Shown piece by piece: positions 34,757-43,726 of a stretch of DNA of 64,000 nucleotides; the stretch's first letter is position 1; the number at the start of each line of letters is the position of its first letter. Under the pieces are notes generated by a model. That model ran no database searches. It worked only from the letters and a program-made list of their open reading frames with translations, and was not told where the DNA came from. The translations under genes were made by a program, and so were the position numbers. Origin of the DNA: Fuerstiella sp. (GTDB lineage Bacteria; Planctomycetota; Planctomycetia; Planctomycetales; Planctomycetaceae); NCBI GenBank assembly GCA_022447225.1, contig JAKVAZ010000008.1, positions 186,001 to 250,000 on the forward strand, in the 5' to 3' direction.

Positions 34757-35631
34757 CGGGTCGATACCGTTTCAGCATCGGCAAAACTCTGGCCCATCGT
34801 CAACTTAAGCTGTTGATTCCCCGACTCAACAATGGTCCAGTCTTCCCCGATCTCCACGATTCGTCCGCTGAGTGCCGTGGTATCGAATGTTGCTCCGGCT
34901 CTCAGCTTGTGCAGTCGATTGCCGATCTGTTCCGTGATCCACACCTGAGGAACATCGTTCCGCCAGATTACGCCCGTAAGCTTCGTCATTTTCATAGGAT
35001 CCCTGAGATCGACATCAACACCAAAGATATTGTCGCGGGCGACGATGTCATAACTGCGTCGATCAGGAGAGACGAGTCGCTGCGTATGAGCCGGCTTCAG
35101 TATCTTCCGTTTAATTCCGGGCATCATCACAGCTTCAATGCTCATCGCCAGATCGAACTGGCCACTCTTACCGATTGGTGTAAGTCGAATACTGTCGATT
35201 CTGTGCAGCAGTGCCGTATTCTCGAACGTAAACAGAGCATCTGTAATCTGACTAAGTGTGCCTCGTGCCTGTGCGTTGATCGGCACAATTTTAAAACCGG
35301 CATTCGATAAAGGAGTTCCTGAATCGACTCGGGCATTACGCAGTTTCGAGGTACGAATCGTCTCAAGCAACCAGTTGCGGTACAGTGATCGGGCTGTCTC
35401 CGTACGGGCCGGGAGCGCCTGCTTTTTCCAGTGGCTGACTTTCCTTCTCAATTCCTTTGCACGTTTGAGTGTCCGGGTTCGTTTCTCAAATTTTTCAAGC
35501 AACCCGGTGTATTCCAGCCTGAGTTCATCGAGTGGTTTCTCAACTTTTTCATACCAAAAATAGTCACCGGCGCAGGCGCCACCGATCAGCAGAAGAACAC
35601 CCAGCAGTACCTGTCGACGTCTATCGTTCAT
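34753..35631 (-). CDS. PilO-PilP fusion (GspM/GspC-like platform protein)
   Basis: 292 residues: an N-terminal span (RQVLLGVLLLIGGACAGDYF), a coiled coil (LEYTGLLEKFEKRTRTLKRA), a ferredoxin-like PilO domain (about 85-165, FKIVPINAQARGTLSQITDA), and a C-terminal beta domain (YDIVARDNIFGVDVDL ... LKLTMGQSF) resembling PilP or the homology region of GspC, which contacts the secretin N0 domain. In type IV pili these are separate proteins. It is translationally coupled to the PilM-PilN fusion. It should sit in the inner membrane with its C-terminus in the periplasm. Confidence 0.7.
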   Translation of the reverse strand: MNDRRRQVLLGVLLLIGGACAGDYFWYEKVEKPLDELRLEYTGLLEKFEKRTRTLKRAKELRRKVSHWKKQALPARTETARSLYRNWLLETIRTSKLRNARVDSGTPLSNAGFKIVPINAQARGTLSQITDALFTFENTALLHRIDSIRLTPIGKSGQFDLAMSIEAVMMPGIKRKILKPAHTQRLVSPDRRSYDIVARDNIFGVDVDLRDPMKMTKLTGVIWRNDVPQVWITEQIGNRLHKLRAGATFDTTALSGRIVEIGEDWTIVESGNQQLKLTMGQSFADAETVSTR

Positions 35632-37259
35632 GACTGTGAAGCCCCTGGCCCGGACTTTGGTTCATCGCGCAGTCTGAATGGTTTATCCGCCGGTGGCGAT
35701 GGTTCCTGTTCCGCCTGTTCTGTGATCCTGGTCTGCGGGGATCTGGTCTGCGGGGATCTGGTGGTTCCGGATTCTCGTAAATCACCTGGCCAGTCCGACT
35801 GCCGGTGAGCTGTATAGTCTTTGTTTTCCCGCTTGAGAATCTGCAGTGTCGTTCGAAAATTCCAAACAACGTCTTTCCCGCTGCGACTCTCGCTAAACGA
35901 CGGTGTACGCGTGGTGTGATAGCGATCCTGAATTCCAATCTCCATGGCACGATGAGCTTCAGGTGAACTTGATATTCCCTGAAACGTGACCGTAAATCCC
36001 GTGCGGGCCGGTGTGGCCGCAAACTGCCGCACCGACACATCGGGACTGGATGGCATGCGAATCGTGATGTCGCGAATCTCATCCAGCCAGTTCATACGAG
36101 ATCGTTCCCAACGTGACAGTCCGGATGCCTGCCGTATCAGTGGTGCTGTTTTCCGCAGGCTCTCAGTGATCGGTTCGAGTTGTGCCTTCAGCTCCGCAAT
36201 CTCCCTGTGCTGTTCTGCAAACAGTGAGTCTGTATAGTACCAGCCTCCGCCGCTGAGGATCAGCAGCAGGACAGCGACGGCCAGCCATCGATTTCTCCGG
36301 CCGCTTGATGCCGACGGACGTCTCGGGTTCAGAAAATCCACAGCCGGGGTCACGCCGCTGGCAGTTTCCAGCAGGGCTGCGATCAGTGGGGCATAAGCCC
36401 CCTGCTCAAGATCCGCGATGTCTCCGGTCACGAGCTTCGACGCAGAAACGTGTGAAATGGCAAGCTGAACACGCCCCTCCAGCTGACCGGCCAGAATTTC
36501 CGTTTCCAGCGGTGAACCAACAAGTACGGCCCTGTTGACCTCAACGTTTCTCTCGCGCCGGTCCCCGATGGAGAGCATCGTCCGCTGAATCTCTCCGGTA
36601 ACAAAGCGAGCTTCGGCTTCGCGACTTTGCCCTCGCGCCAGACTCAGCGTTCGTGAGAGGACAGGACGTTGATGCCTGACAACAAGAAGATGGGCTGATT
36701 GCGAGCCAACGCTCACAACCAGCACTGCGGATTGATCAGTTTCCTGCTGATCCGGTACAAAAACTCGCAACGGATGGGTCACCACGACCGCACTGTTTTT
36801 TGTGCAGCCGGAAAATTCCGCCAGGTTGTGAATCAGCTGTTCGTCTTCCGGTGCCATTGCCATAGCATTGACATAGCCTGAACCATCATCCCGCGGCGGG
36901 AAACTGATGAAATCGATCGACGCATCTTCACCGGGACCTGATAACTGTCTTCGAGCCATGTTCTGGACGAGGGTCGGAAGTTCGTCATCGGTGGCAGGTG
37001 GAACAGTAAACTCAACGGACTCGACGCAACCACGATTCACACAAAGAATTAGTTTTGCCCGCCCGACCTTCAATTGGTCAGTGATTTCCCTTAACCGACG
37101 CAACACATCGGGTGCTGGTCCGTCAGAATCAGACTGAACGGATTCCACAAGTTTTTTTTCTCCCGCTGCCAACACGTGGACAGCATCGCCTTTCCGCTTT
37201 TCACCAAACACGTAATGGAGTGATTGGGAATTCCAGCTGACAGCAAGAAATTTGCTCAT
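35628..37259 (-). CDS. PilM-PilN fusion (GspL-like platform protein)
   Basis: 543 residues. Residues 1 to about 310 have the actin-like PilM/GspL cytoplasmic fold (KFLAVSWNSQSLHYVFGEKR; AVLVVSVGSQSAHLLVVRHQ as the phosphate-2-like strand). One span (RWLAVAVLLLILSGGGWYYT) follows, then a coiled coil and a PilN-like periplasmic domain (RMPSSPDVSVRQFAATPART). The C-terminal 55 residues are proline-rich and disordered, with a 15-bp tandem repeat at DNA positions 35728-35757 giving the peptide RSPQTRSPQT. The nearest homologues are in planctomycete secretion loci. It links the ATPase GspE to the pseudopilus base. It begins 46 nt after gspK. Confidence 0.75.
   Translation of the reverse strand: MSKFLAVSWNSQSLHYVFGEKRKGDAVHVLAAGEKKLVESVQSDSDGPAPDVLRRLREITDQLKVGRAKLILCVNRGCVESVEFTVPPATDDELPTLVQNMARRQLSGPGEDASIDFISFPPRDDGSGYVNAMAMAPEDEQLIHNLAEFSGCTKNSAVVVTHPLRVFVPDQQETDQSAVLVVSVGSQSAHLLVVRHQRPVLSRTLSLARGQSREAEARFVTGEIQRTMLSIGDRRERNVEVNRAVLVGSPLETEILAGQLEGRVQLAISHVSASKLVTGDIADLEQGAYAPLIAALLETASGVTPAVDFLNPRRPSASSGRRNRWLAVAVLLLILSGGGWYYTDSLFAEQHREIAELKAQLEPITESLRKTAPLIRQASGLSRWERSRMNWLDEIRDITIRMPSSPDVSVRQFAATPARTGFTVTFQGISSSPEAHRAMEIGIQDRYHTTRTPSFSESRSGKDVVWNFRTTLQILKRENKDYTAHRQSDWPGDLRESGTTRSPQTRSPQTRITEQAEQEPSPPADKPFRLRDEPKSGPGASQS
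35728..35757 (-). repeat. 15-bp tandem repeat inside the PilM-PilN gene
   Basis: Two exact copies of CTGGTCTGCGGGGAT (plus-strand reading), adding five residues (SPQTR) per copy in the disordered tail. Because the unit is a multiple of three, copy number can change without breaking the frame. Confidence 0.85.
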
Positions 37260-37305
37260 GGGTGTACTCTTTGTTCGATTGTGTCTCGGACCGCTGCAGG
37301 CGGCA

Positions 37306-38946
37306 TCACAGTCCAGGTTGTCTCCCGGTATTCAACTGTCCATCATCGTACACCAGTGAAGACAATCTAACGGGCAGACCACGGTGCGTCAGATCAAGCC
37401 AGGCCACACGCCGGGCCGGCACAACGGACGCATCAATCACAAGTCTGCGACGCAAAAACGGCCCCCCCGAATTCCGATACACCACAATCTCTCCTGAATG
37501 CACTGCACCACGTGTGGTAATATGCGGATAGATTTGGCGATAGGTATTGTAGTCCACCATTTGTCGAGTCAGCAGCCAGGCAGTGGACTCCCGTTCGCGG
37601 GCATCAAGAGTTTTTCGCTGCTCAATGATTCGGGCAACCACGCCCTCATCACCCATCAATGCTCTCAGAACCGGTTCCGTCGCCGTGTTAATGTTAATCC
37701 GGCCGACAAATCGTTCATTAATGCTGACTGTGACACGATCTTCCAGTTCTTTCATTATCTCAGGAAACTCCGGACTCTCTGAGTTCAATGGGCTGACAAC
37801 CAGATTTCCACCAGCGAGCTGCGGCAATCGAACCGACGTATCCACCAAATCGACCAGGCTAACGATCTCCTTCAGAACAAACTCATCACTGTCCGGAATC
37901 ACCAACTCGTTCAGAAACGCTTTAGCCTCCGATGCCCGTATTTGGGCTGAACCGGAGAACTCATCAACGACAGCCGCAGGACGTGAGATTCCGTAGAGTC
38001 GAGCAAGCAGAATGTACTTGAACAGTTCCTGTGGAAGAAACGAAAGCTCCGTATCAATTTCACCCGCATCATCAATGTGACCAGCCGGAAACACATTGTT
38101 GAGATTAATTCGATCTCTGCCGAAACGACTTTTGTTAGGTTCAGTAGAATGGACGGTGAACAGATCGGTCCATGAAAGACCGTTTAATGATTCATCATCC
38201 TGTCGCTGTCGGCTCCCGTAAAAAGCAGCTCGCGTCACTCCTTTGACGAACAAGAGCTCTTCAACTGACGTGGGGACGCCGTTGCGAGGTGTGTATGGGA
38301 TGTTGAGCCGAGCGTAGTATTCCTGTTCTGCGCCAAATTCACGAGGCTGATCGTCACTGTCAATCCAGTCCAGAATACTGTCAGCGGCCACAACTGTCAT
38401 ACCGGGAAATTCCATCAGTACATTTCGCCCGGCTCCTGTAGTATCGTGTTCCCACTGCAGAACACGTCCCAAATGCAGTTTTCCCGATTCATTCTCCAGA
38501 CCGAATCGGATCGTCGGCCGATGAATAAACTCACGAAATTCGTCGCCATTCTGATGTTCCGTCAACGCGTCCGGCCACTGATTAACAACAGAAAATTGCC
38601 ACGGGAAATCCTGAGACACAGACAAGGTATCGATGTTCGCCGATGCCTTGTCTGCCGGTTTGATCGTACGTGAGACGAACAATCTCTGATCGTGATGCAG
38701 ACGACCAAACGGTTCCGGCTGACCAGCCTCACGCTCGGCCAGAAGCACCAGAAAGGTTTCGGCACTGGCCAGTGTCTGCTTTGCCTGACGGAGTTCACCG
38801 TTGATCACCGCAGCTTCGTATTCTGTCGCCATACGATTCATAAAGGTAAAACCGGTCAGTGACATCATCACCACCAAAACCAGTACCACAATCAGAATCA
38901 CACCGGTACGTGACCTGTTCAAAGAAGATGCAGAACGACGCCTCAT
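37306..38946 (-). CDS. gspK: General secretion minor pseudopilin K
   Basis: 546 residues, well above the roughly 320-330 of classical GspK. A basic leader (RRRSASSLNRSRTG) precedes the hydrophobic helix VILIVVLVLVVMMSLTGFTF. Glu at position 5 after the prepilin cleavage is missing, as is normal for K, the tip subunit. The C-terminal part has the K-type helix-hairpin motif RININTATEPVLRALMGDEG. The extra length lies in the central domain. ATG 38946 overlaps the gspJ stop as ATGA. It is predicted to cap the pseudopilus together with I and J. Confidence 0.82.
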   Translation of the reverse strand: MRRRSASSLNRSRTGVILIVVLVLVVMMSLTGFTFMNRMATEYEAAVINGELRQAKQTLASAETFLVLLAEREAGQPEPFGRLHHDQRLFVSRTIKPADKASANIDTLSVSQDFPWQFSVVNQWPDALTEHQNGDEFREFIHRPTIRFGLENESGKLHLGRVLQWEHDTTGAGRNVLMEFPGMTVVAADSILDWIDSDDQPREFGAEQEYYARLNIPYTPRNGVPTSVEELLFVKGVTRAAFYGSRQRQDDESLNGLSWTDLFTVHSTEPNKSRFGRDRINLNNVFPAGHIDDAGEIDTELSFLPQELFKYILLARLYGISRPAAVVDEFSGSAQIRASEAKAFLNELVIPDSDEFVLKEIVSLVDLVDTSVRLPQLAGGNLVVSPLNSESPEFPEIMKELEDRVTVSINERFVGRININTATEPVLRALMGDEGVVARIIEQRKTLDARERESTAWLLTRQMVDYNTYRQIYPHITTRGAVHSGEIVVYRNSGGPFLRRRLVIDASVVPARRVAWLDLTHRGLPVRLSSLVYDDGQLNTGRQPGL

Positions 38947-40166
38947 TGCCAGGAACCTCCGGCAAGTGAGTGGCCGGGAATACGGCCAGCGGCTTCCATT
39001 GTGGAATCCAGCAAAATCAACTCACTGTAGCGACGGGGAGTCAATTGAAGGTTCGCTGTAAGGGGACTGCGGGTCTGTATTTGATTCCGGACGAACGATA
39101 GATGAAGTCGTCGTTCCAGACGTCCTGACGAACCTTGGGAAAGATTGACAGCGTGCATCTCGTCGAACTCACGCAGCAAAACCACATCCAGTGTGATTCG
39201 GACTGCACGCGGCAGTTGTCCCGCTTCATTCGATTTCCAGTCGGGCTGCCATCCTTCTCCACCGGAATACTCAAACCGACAGTCAACAACTTCGGGAATC
39301 AGTTCACACGATGATGGTCTCAACAGTGAATGATGTCGTTCCGTGGAATTATTGGCCGGTAGAAACAGCAATTCTTCGATATTGCTGCGATCCAGACGAA
39401 GATCATCTCGAAGGAAGTCACCATCCGGCGGGGAACGTCGATCCGGCATCGCCAGCAGTCGGACCGCATTGGCCTGTATTCGATACAGACCAAATGGCAG
39501 ATCACCTTCACGTGTGGAGCCAAAAGGTAGAATCTGATAGATGATGGTTTGAAATTCATTCACAGACGGTGTGACACCGTCTGTTTCAGCGGCATCATTC
39601 GCAGGCAAACCGGCATCATCGAGGGACGCGGTTAATCCCCCGCCGCACGGCACTGTTATCCTGAGAACCTCAGATGTGCCCCGAATCAACACATCGGCCG
39701 GTCCGTTATGTTGGTTGTTGGACAGGTTGTTGATGTCAAAGATGAAGCTGGATCGATCATGATCAAGGCCGCCAGTAACGGTGTCGGCATCTGTCTCCAC
39801 GTCATCAAATACAGCAGACGGATCGTGATATTCGGTTGTGTTTTCTGTCACGGGCAACGTAACGGTTTCCAGATCGTCACGGATCAGTTGCAAAACAGAT
39901 CGCACGAGTTGTTGTTCGGCGGCCACGTCAGCCCCGGCCTTCTGCAGTGCCGCATACATTGACATCAGGCCCCAGACGGCAGTCATCAGAACAGCCGTCA
40001 GGCTAACGGCGATGATCATTTCAATGAGCGTATAACCATACCGCGGCACTGAGGTTCGGTATGACCATGCTCTCACTTCGGCCACACGGCGACCGACCAA
40101 TCTACGTGCTCCCGGTCGAAGAAACGCCGAAAATGTACCCGAGGAGTCTGTTCGAAGGCACTTCAT
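38943..40166 (-). CDS. gspJ: General secretion minor pseudopilin J
   Basis: 407 residues, longer than typical J. The prepilin site is PRYG followed by YTLIEMIIAVSLTAVLMTAV, with Glu5 present, but it is preceded by an unusually long basic leader of about 44 residues if ATG 40166 is the start (ATGA overlap with gspI). A later start inside the leader is possible. The body is low in cysteine and has J-like beta strands (LEDLLF-type blocks such as SNIEELLFLPANNS). Assigned mostly from position between I and K. Confidence 0.78.
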   Translation of the reverse strand: MKCLRTDSSGTFSAFLRPGARRLVGRRVAEVRAWSYRTSVPRYGYTLIEMIIAVSLTAVLMTAVWGLMSMYAALQKAGADVAAEQQLVRSVLQLIRDDLETVTLPVTENTTEYHDPSAVFDDVETDADTVTGGLDHDRSSFIFDINNLSNNQHNGPADVLIRGTSEVLRITVPCGGGLTASLDDAGLPANDAAETDGVTPSVNEFQTIIYQILPFGSTREGDLPFGLYRIQANAVRLLAMPDRRSPPDGDFLRDDLRLDRSNIEELLFLPANNSTERHHSLLRPSSCELIPEVVDCRFEYSGGEGWQPDWKSNEAGQLPRAVRITLDVVLLREFDEMHAVNLSQGSSGRLERRLHLSFVRNQIQTRSPLTANLQLTPRRYSELILLDSTMEAAGRIPGHSLAGGSWQ

Positions 40167-40714
40167 TGAATACTGCCTTCGATTAATTGTGTACCGTCGC
40201 TGGTATCGTCAACCCGTGCGTCCGGTGACATCCGGCGAATCCATCGTGTCAGTGAATATTGAACTCCTCGATGACCGGACTGTCGGGCCTCAGCAACGTC
40301 CACTGTAAGGATAGTCAGTCCCGGCAGATCCGGGACTGATTTAAGCCGAACGGAATACAGCCAGCGTACGGAGTCATTGTTTTCGACCAATCGGCCCTGA
40401 GGTAAACCTGGACGCAGAATCTGTTGTGTGCTTTGAGCGACGGAAACATCCGGCTTCAGCGCTAACAACGGAGCAGATTCAACCGGGAAAAGAGGCCGAA
40501 GCCCCAACATCATCTCGGTCAGAGTATTTTCACAGATACGCTGTGCTTCAGTCAGTCCCGAAGCATTTTGTGCGTGAATTCGCCCCAGCCCCGCAAGACG
40601 CGCAAGGACAACGACACTACCTAGCAGAATGGCCGTTGCCATAATGATTTCGATCAGACTGAAACCGCAGCGGGGCAGCGTCCCCGGCACCTGTGAAGAG
40701 TGACGCGATCTCAC
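40163..40714 (-). CDS. gspI: General secretion minor pseudopilin I
   Basis: 183 residues. Prepilin site PRCG then FSLIEIIMATAILLGSVVVL, with Glu5. The downstream NASGLTEAQRICENTLTEMM resembles the I subunit's helix ending in an E-N-x-x-x-E pattern. The start is GTG 40714, giving a GTGA overlap with gspH. It forms the core of the I-J-K tip. Confidence 0.82.
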   Translation of the reverse strand: MRSRHSSQVPGTLPRCGFSLIEIIMATAILLGSVVVLARLAGLGRIHAQNASGLTEAQRICENTLTEMMLGLRPLFPVESAPLLALKPDVSVAQSTQQILRPGLPQGRLVENNDSVRWLYSVRLKSVPDLPGLTILTVDVAEARQSGHRGVQYSLTRWIRRMSPDARVDDTSDGTQLIEGSIQ

Positions 40715-41451
40715 TGTTGTCTCCCGAGATCAGTGGATGTCTGTGTTTCACGAAACGGAGCAGTGAAACTCGCTCCGGATGTCAAACCTCGAATCTTCAC
40801 CAGAATAGCAAAGTCATCGGCCCCGCTGATACGAAGACAGGCATCCTGACACCGACCGTCCGCCCGAAACGTCAAAGGCATCGACCAATCTGGCTCTGTC
40901 TCCGAAACCATCGCTGAACTCAGACTCCGGTCACTAACCTGATGCTGATTGCTGTACGGCAAACCAATAAATTCGAAGTTCACGAAAGAAACACCATCCG
41001 GCAAACGGCCTTCACGCATGAGTAACCCGTCGCCACCGTCAGTTTTTAGCCGACTGCTTGTTGATTCATCTTCCGTACTCCCACCTTCCTGGTTCTCCGA
41101 ATTTACTGACGGGATTTCAATATCGGTGGTTTGGCGACTGCGTTCAATTTTCCAGCTCCTGCCGCCAGGCCTGCAGCGGAACGTCATGGATCTGCCCTCA
41201 CGAATTGCAAACGACCGAGCCTTGCCCCACGCATTCTGAACACGGACTGCCCCTGAACGAAGACGACTGCGTTCAAGTGGTCCATTCAGTGCAGGCAATA
41301 CGAACCCTGCTGCAATCGTGAGAACCGCCAGCACGATCAGTAACTCAATAAGCGAGAATCCAGGGCGTATGATGACAGGCAAACCACAACTGCCGCGGTT
41401 CGCCTGCCCCTCAGCATGGCCGCGTCTTCTGCTGCAGGGGGAAATCATCAT
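40711..41451 (-). CDS. gspH: General secretion pseudopilin H
   Basis: About 246 residues from ATG 41451 (another ATG one codon later; the frame reaches a GTG at 41466). Prepilin site RPG then FSLIELLIVLAVLTIAAGFV, with Glu5. It has H-type strands (KARSFAIREGRSMTFRCRPG). A Ser/Glu/Asn-rich insert (SVNSENQEGGSTEDESTSSR) enlarges it beyond the usual 160-190 residues. It is the minor pseudopilin linking the major shaft to the tip. Confidence 0.82.
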   Translation of the reverse strand: MMISPCSRRRGHAEGQANRGSCGLPVIIRPGFSLIELLIVLAVLTIAAGFVLPALNGPLERSRLRSGAVRVQNAWGKARSFAIREGRSMTFRCRPGGRSWKIERSRQTTDIEIPSVNSENQEGGSTEDESTSSRLKTDGGDGLLMREGRLPDGVSFVNFEFIGLPYSNQHQVSDRSLSSAMVSETEPDWSMPLTFRADGRCQDACLRISGADDFAILVKIRGLTSGASFTAPFRETQTSTDLGRQQ

Positions 41452-41490
41452 AACGCCCTGATACACACTGACGTATCGCGCAAAATACAG

Positions 41491-42162
41491 CTATTCGCCC
41501 AGATCAATTTCAGCCCCGGCGTCGGGATCCTCGTCTGTGGTATCAAATCCTTCATCAGCACTGTCACTCCGGTTGCCGCCGCTGTTGCGTTTACCGGACC
41601 AGCTTACGACATCGTCTGCGGTGTTGTCTTTGCGGTCAGGACCAAGTGACCAGATATCCGGTTCACCAACCTTATTGTTCTGACCGGGAAACTCATAACG
41701 ATAAGCGGTCCCCCACGGATCTTTTGGCAGACTGTCCGATTTGAGGTAGCTTCCCTGCCAGTTGGAATTTCCCCCGCTGTCCCCGTCCAGGCTTTCTGCT
41801 TCGTCATCGAGTCCAAGGTCAGCCAGATCTTCTTCGACACCAAATTCATCATCGCCGCCGAAGCCGTCATCGCCGGAAGTTTCACTCAACGAGCTGCTGG
41901 ACGGACGTTCGACAAGGGCCTTGAGCCCCTGTTCCGTACTTGGATAGCCTCCCATGTGAAGGCTGTACATTTCCAGACTTGTCTTCAATAAACTGATTTG
42001 TGTTTTAGCGGCATCAACATTGGCCTTTTCACGACTTCCCAACAAACGAGGAGCCACCAAAGATGCAAGCAGCACCAAAATTGCCAGAACGATCAACAGT
42101 TCGATAAGCGAAAAGCCGTGGCGACCAGCGGCACAATTGTTTCTTTTCTGCATTTTTTTCAT
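41491..42162 (-). CDS. gspG: Major pseudopilin G with acidic insert
   Basis: 223 residues from ATG 42162, which has AAGGAG 10 nt upstream. The prepilin site is AGRHG then FSLIELLIVLAILVLLASLV; VAPRLLGSREKANVDAAKTQ and GGYPSTEQGLKALVERP are classic G. About 45 residues rich in Asp, Glu, Gly and Ser are inserted before the conserved WQGSYL/LPKDPWGTAYRYEFPG block, and another acidic tail of about 33 residues ends the protein. Ordinary GspG mature proteins are about 135-145 residues. It should polymerise into the pseudopilus shaft; the insert would face outward. Confidence 0.92.
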   Translation of the reverse strand: MKKMQKRNNCAAGRHGFSLIELLIVLAILVLLASLVAPRLLGSREKANVDAAKTQISLLKTSLEMYSLHMGGYPSTEQGLKALVERPSSSSLSETSGDDGFGGDDEFGVEEDLADLGLDDEAESLDGDSGGNSNWQGSYLKSDSLPKDPWGTAYRYEFPGQNNKVGEPDIWSLGPDRKDNTADDVVSWSGKRNSGGNRSDSADEGFDTTDEDPDAGAEIDLGE

Positions 42163-42357
42163 AAGTGTGCTCCTTCTTTGAAAGTCTTCAGTCCCGGTCC
42201 CGCAGTGAAACAACCAACGGGATCCTTAATGTTAGACATAACCGAGGAATCAAATCCCGAACCGCAGTGCGTTCCGGTTGCGGGCTCATTCCACAGTGAT
42301 ACTCAATCATTAGCGTCGACAGGTCACAGACCGATGCCAACTCACTTTTTTCATTCC

Positions 42358-43569
42358 TTAAATACTTGAACTCATCTCAAACACCGGCAGCAGAAGTGCC
42401 ACGATCACAAACAAAACGGCACTACCCATCACCATCAACAACGCGGGTTCAATCAGACGTACCATACTGTCCAGTTGCCGTGACACTCGTTTATCCAGAC
42501 TATCTGCGATCCTGGTGAGTACGTCTTCAAGATTGTTGGCCTCTTCGGCAATACTGATCATGGCCATCACGTTTCCGGGAATCAGTCCGCACGCGGACAA
42601 TGGTTCAGAAAGCGTGGCGCCGGAGGAAATGTTCTCGGCAGAATCACGGATGGCCATTCCCAGGACAACATTGCCTGCTGAATCGCTGCTGATTTCCAGG
42701 GCCTTAAGCATCGGAACCCCGTTTCGCAGAAGGGTCCCCAGTATTCGACAGAACCGCGACGTTGCACCATTCAGGAACAGCGGCCCGAACACCGGCAACT
42801 TCGTTTTCGTACCATCGACAATTTTTCGTCCCCGGGGTGTCACCATCCATTTGCGAATCCCAATCACAGCGCCTGCAGCCCCAATCGCCACAAGAACTCC
42901 ATACACGCTTCCCAGAATATCACTGAGCTGCAACAAAAGTATGGTTGCAACAGGAAGCGTCCCGTTTCGTTCCAGTTCGCTGAACATGTCTGCAAATTTT
43001 GGAACGAAAAACACAATCAATACGATGGTCACAGTGATTCCTGCGACCGAAAGGAACGCCGGATAGGCCATTGCTCCGCGAATCTTTCCGTTGAGCTCCT
43101 CCTGACGTTCCAGAAATCCCGCGGTTTGCTGCAAAGATTTTTCCAAAAACGCTCCCTCTGTTCCGGCTCGAATAATGCTCAGTGTCAATTCATTGAAGAC
43201 ATCACTGTGCGCCGCCATCGCTTCGTGCAGTTGCTGCCCTTCCGACACGCGACTGCGTATGTCAGACAGTACAGTCTGCATGCGTTCGCCGGGCGACTGC
43301 TGAATTAATATCTCCAGCCCCTGCAACAGAGGAACTCCATTGCTAAGCAAATCAGACAACTGTGTAAGAGTGGCTGCCAGCAATTCCGTACTAATACGTC
43401 CGCTAAAAGAGAACGTCACTGCCGACTTTTTCTTTGTCGGCTCCACGCTCATCGGAAACAGGGACCGATCGGTCAGCAGAGCTATGACATCGTTACGTGA
43501 GTCTGCTGTGATCAGCCCTGTGACGTTCTGACCTTTCATGTCTCTGGCGGTGTACGCGAATGCCTGCAT
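42358..43569 (-). CDS. gspF: Secretion platform protein F
   Basis: 403 residues from ATG 43569, the normal length; the frame stays open to 43644 but MQAFAYTARDMKGQNVTG is the usual beginning. Two T2SSF domains are present (LTQLSDLLSNGVPLLQGLEI and RILGTLLRNGVPMLKALEIS), with three spans (for example YPAFLSVAGITVTIVLIVFF and LLMVMGSAVLFVIVALLLPV). It is a polytopic inner-membrane rotor/platform between GspE and the pseudopilins. A 195-nt gap separates it from gspG. Confidence 0.94.
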   Translation of the reverse strand: MQAFAYTARDMKGQNVTGLITADSRNDVIALLTDRSLFPMSVEPTKKKSAVTFSFSGRISTELLAATLTQLSDLLSNGVPLLQGLEILIQQSPGERMQTVLSDIRSRVSEGQQLHEAMAAHSDVFNELTLSIIRAGTEGAFLEKSLQQTAGFLERQEELNGKIRGAMAYPAFLSVAGITVTIVLIVFFVPKFADMFSELERNGTLPVATILLLQLSDILGSVYGVLVAIGAAGAVIGIRKWMVTPRGRKIVDGTKTKLPVFGPLFLNGATSRFCRILGTLLRNGVPMLKALEISSDSAGNVVLGMAIRDSAENISSGATLSEPLSACGLIPGNVMAMISIAEEANNLEDVLTRIADSLDKRVSRQLDSMVRLIEPALLMVMGSAVLFVIVALLLPVFEMSSSI

Positions 43570-43726
43570 TATCAATTGAAACAGAGTGCTTTGTGCGGTG
43601 TCCAACCATATCCCGGCGCACACAGAAGATAACGTGCCATCCACGCCAGTGGTGCGTGTGAAATGTTCAGTGCTCCCCCCCGGATTCCATAAGCCAGCGA
43701 CCGGCTGACTATAGATCCGGTGTCTG

